DNA from: Thermococcus sp. EP1
GTDB lineage: Archaea > Methanobacteriota_B > Thermococci > Thermococcales > Thermococcaceae
Assembly: GCF_001317345.1 (NCBI RefSeq)
Contig: NZ_JXCG01000004.1
Span: 62,001-126,000, forward strand
Length of the DNA stretch: 64,000 nucleotides
Direction of reading: 5' to 3'
Part shown: positions 63,995-64,000 of the stretch, piece after piece
Numbering within the stretch: the stretch's first letter is position 1
Layout: each line of letters starts with the position of its first letter
The notes under the pieces: model-generated
Told to the model about the DNA's origin: nothing
Databases searched by the model: none
Seen by the model: the letters and a program-made list of their open reading frames with translations, nothing else
Program-made: the position numbers and the translations under genes

Positions 63995-64000
63995 ATCAAT

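Overview
This window is a piece of chromosome from a hyperthermophilic euryarchaeon of the order Thermococcales, most likely a low-GC Thermococcus. The evidence is a TrmBL2 chromatin protein, LrpA, DUF257 and DUF835 family proteins, a fused 3-hexulose-6-phosphate synthase/isomerase, a tungsten aldehyde:ferredoxin oxidoreductase, a split archaeal RNA polymerase (A', A'', B, H), AglB, archaeal DnaG and Nre. Promoters have archaeal TATA elements and most genes have GGTG/GGAGG ribosome sites. It is ordinary dense chromosome. I see no CRISPR array, insertion sequence, intein or complete prophage.

Layout. 1-4.1 kb: two tandem CPA2 antiporters, a small orphan, tRNA-Gly, LrpA, an RNA m5U methyltransferase and a small winged-helix protein. 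4.1-9.7 kb: pyrimidine synthesis, with pyrE divergent from pyrB-I-C-K-D-F; the pyrF is of an unexpected type. 9.7-16.1 kb: phosphoglycolate phosphatase, TruD, Pth2, a surface protein, AspRS and a KH-domain gene broken by one extra G. 16.3-20.5 kb: a tight six-gene operon running HPS-PHI, a degenerate FtsZ/tubulin-like protein, a HAD phosphatase, a 59-residue orphan, a DUF4392 protein and an HD phosphohydrolase. 20.6-25.7 kb: ureohydrolase-like, UPF0148 and wHTH genes, TrmBL2, a Toprim protein, DnaG and ribosomal proteins L24e, S28e and L7Ae.

25.9-49 kb: AglB and GlmS (N-glycosylation and its sugar precursor), a small PCNA-binding candidate resembling TIP, a methyltransferase, a GT-C glycosyltransferase, RNase HII, a metal ABC permease/ATPase pair, a fragment of a MarC/SnatA gene, FtsY, a C/D-box guide RNA, an amidohydrolase, an Xaa-Pro peptidase, a lipid-linked sugar flippase, FUN14, PadR, L40e, DUF257, uridine phosphorylase, a threonine synthase-like enzyme, five tRNAs (Gly at the start, then Arg, Leu, Cys, Ser), and the aor-moaD-radical SAM tungsten operon. 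49-54 kb: Nre, DUF835, an alkaline-phosphatase-superfamily protein and a GMC-type oxidoreductase. 54-63.5 kb: the transcription/translation operon rpoH-rpoB-rpoA1-rpoA2-rpl30e-nusA-rps12-rps7. The window ends with tRNA-Pro, tRNA-Thr and tRNA-Asn.

Most worth following up: the FtsZ-like protein, which keeps the T7 catalytic loop but has no recognisable GTP-binding signature, inside the HPS-PHI operon; a C/D-box sRNA upstream of ftsY whose guide matches a conserved 23S rRNA motif; the TIP-like small protein and a shared set of PCNA-binding motifs; a type-2 PyrF in the pyr operon; the frameshifted KH gene; and an ACG codon at ideal Shine-Dalgarno spacing in the GMC gene. Longest gene-free stretches are 22699-22978, 30537-30789 and 49028-49259; none reaches 300 bases and each is described below.
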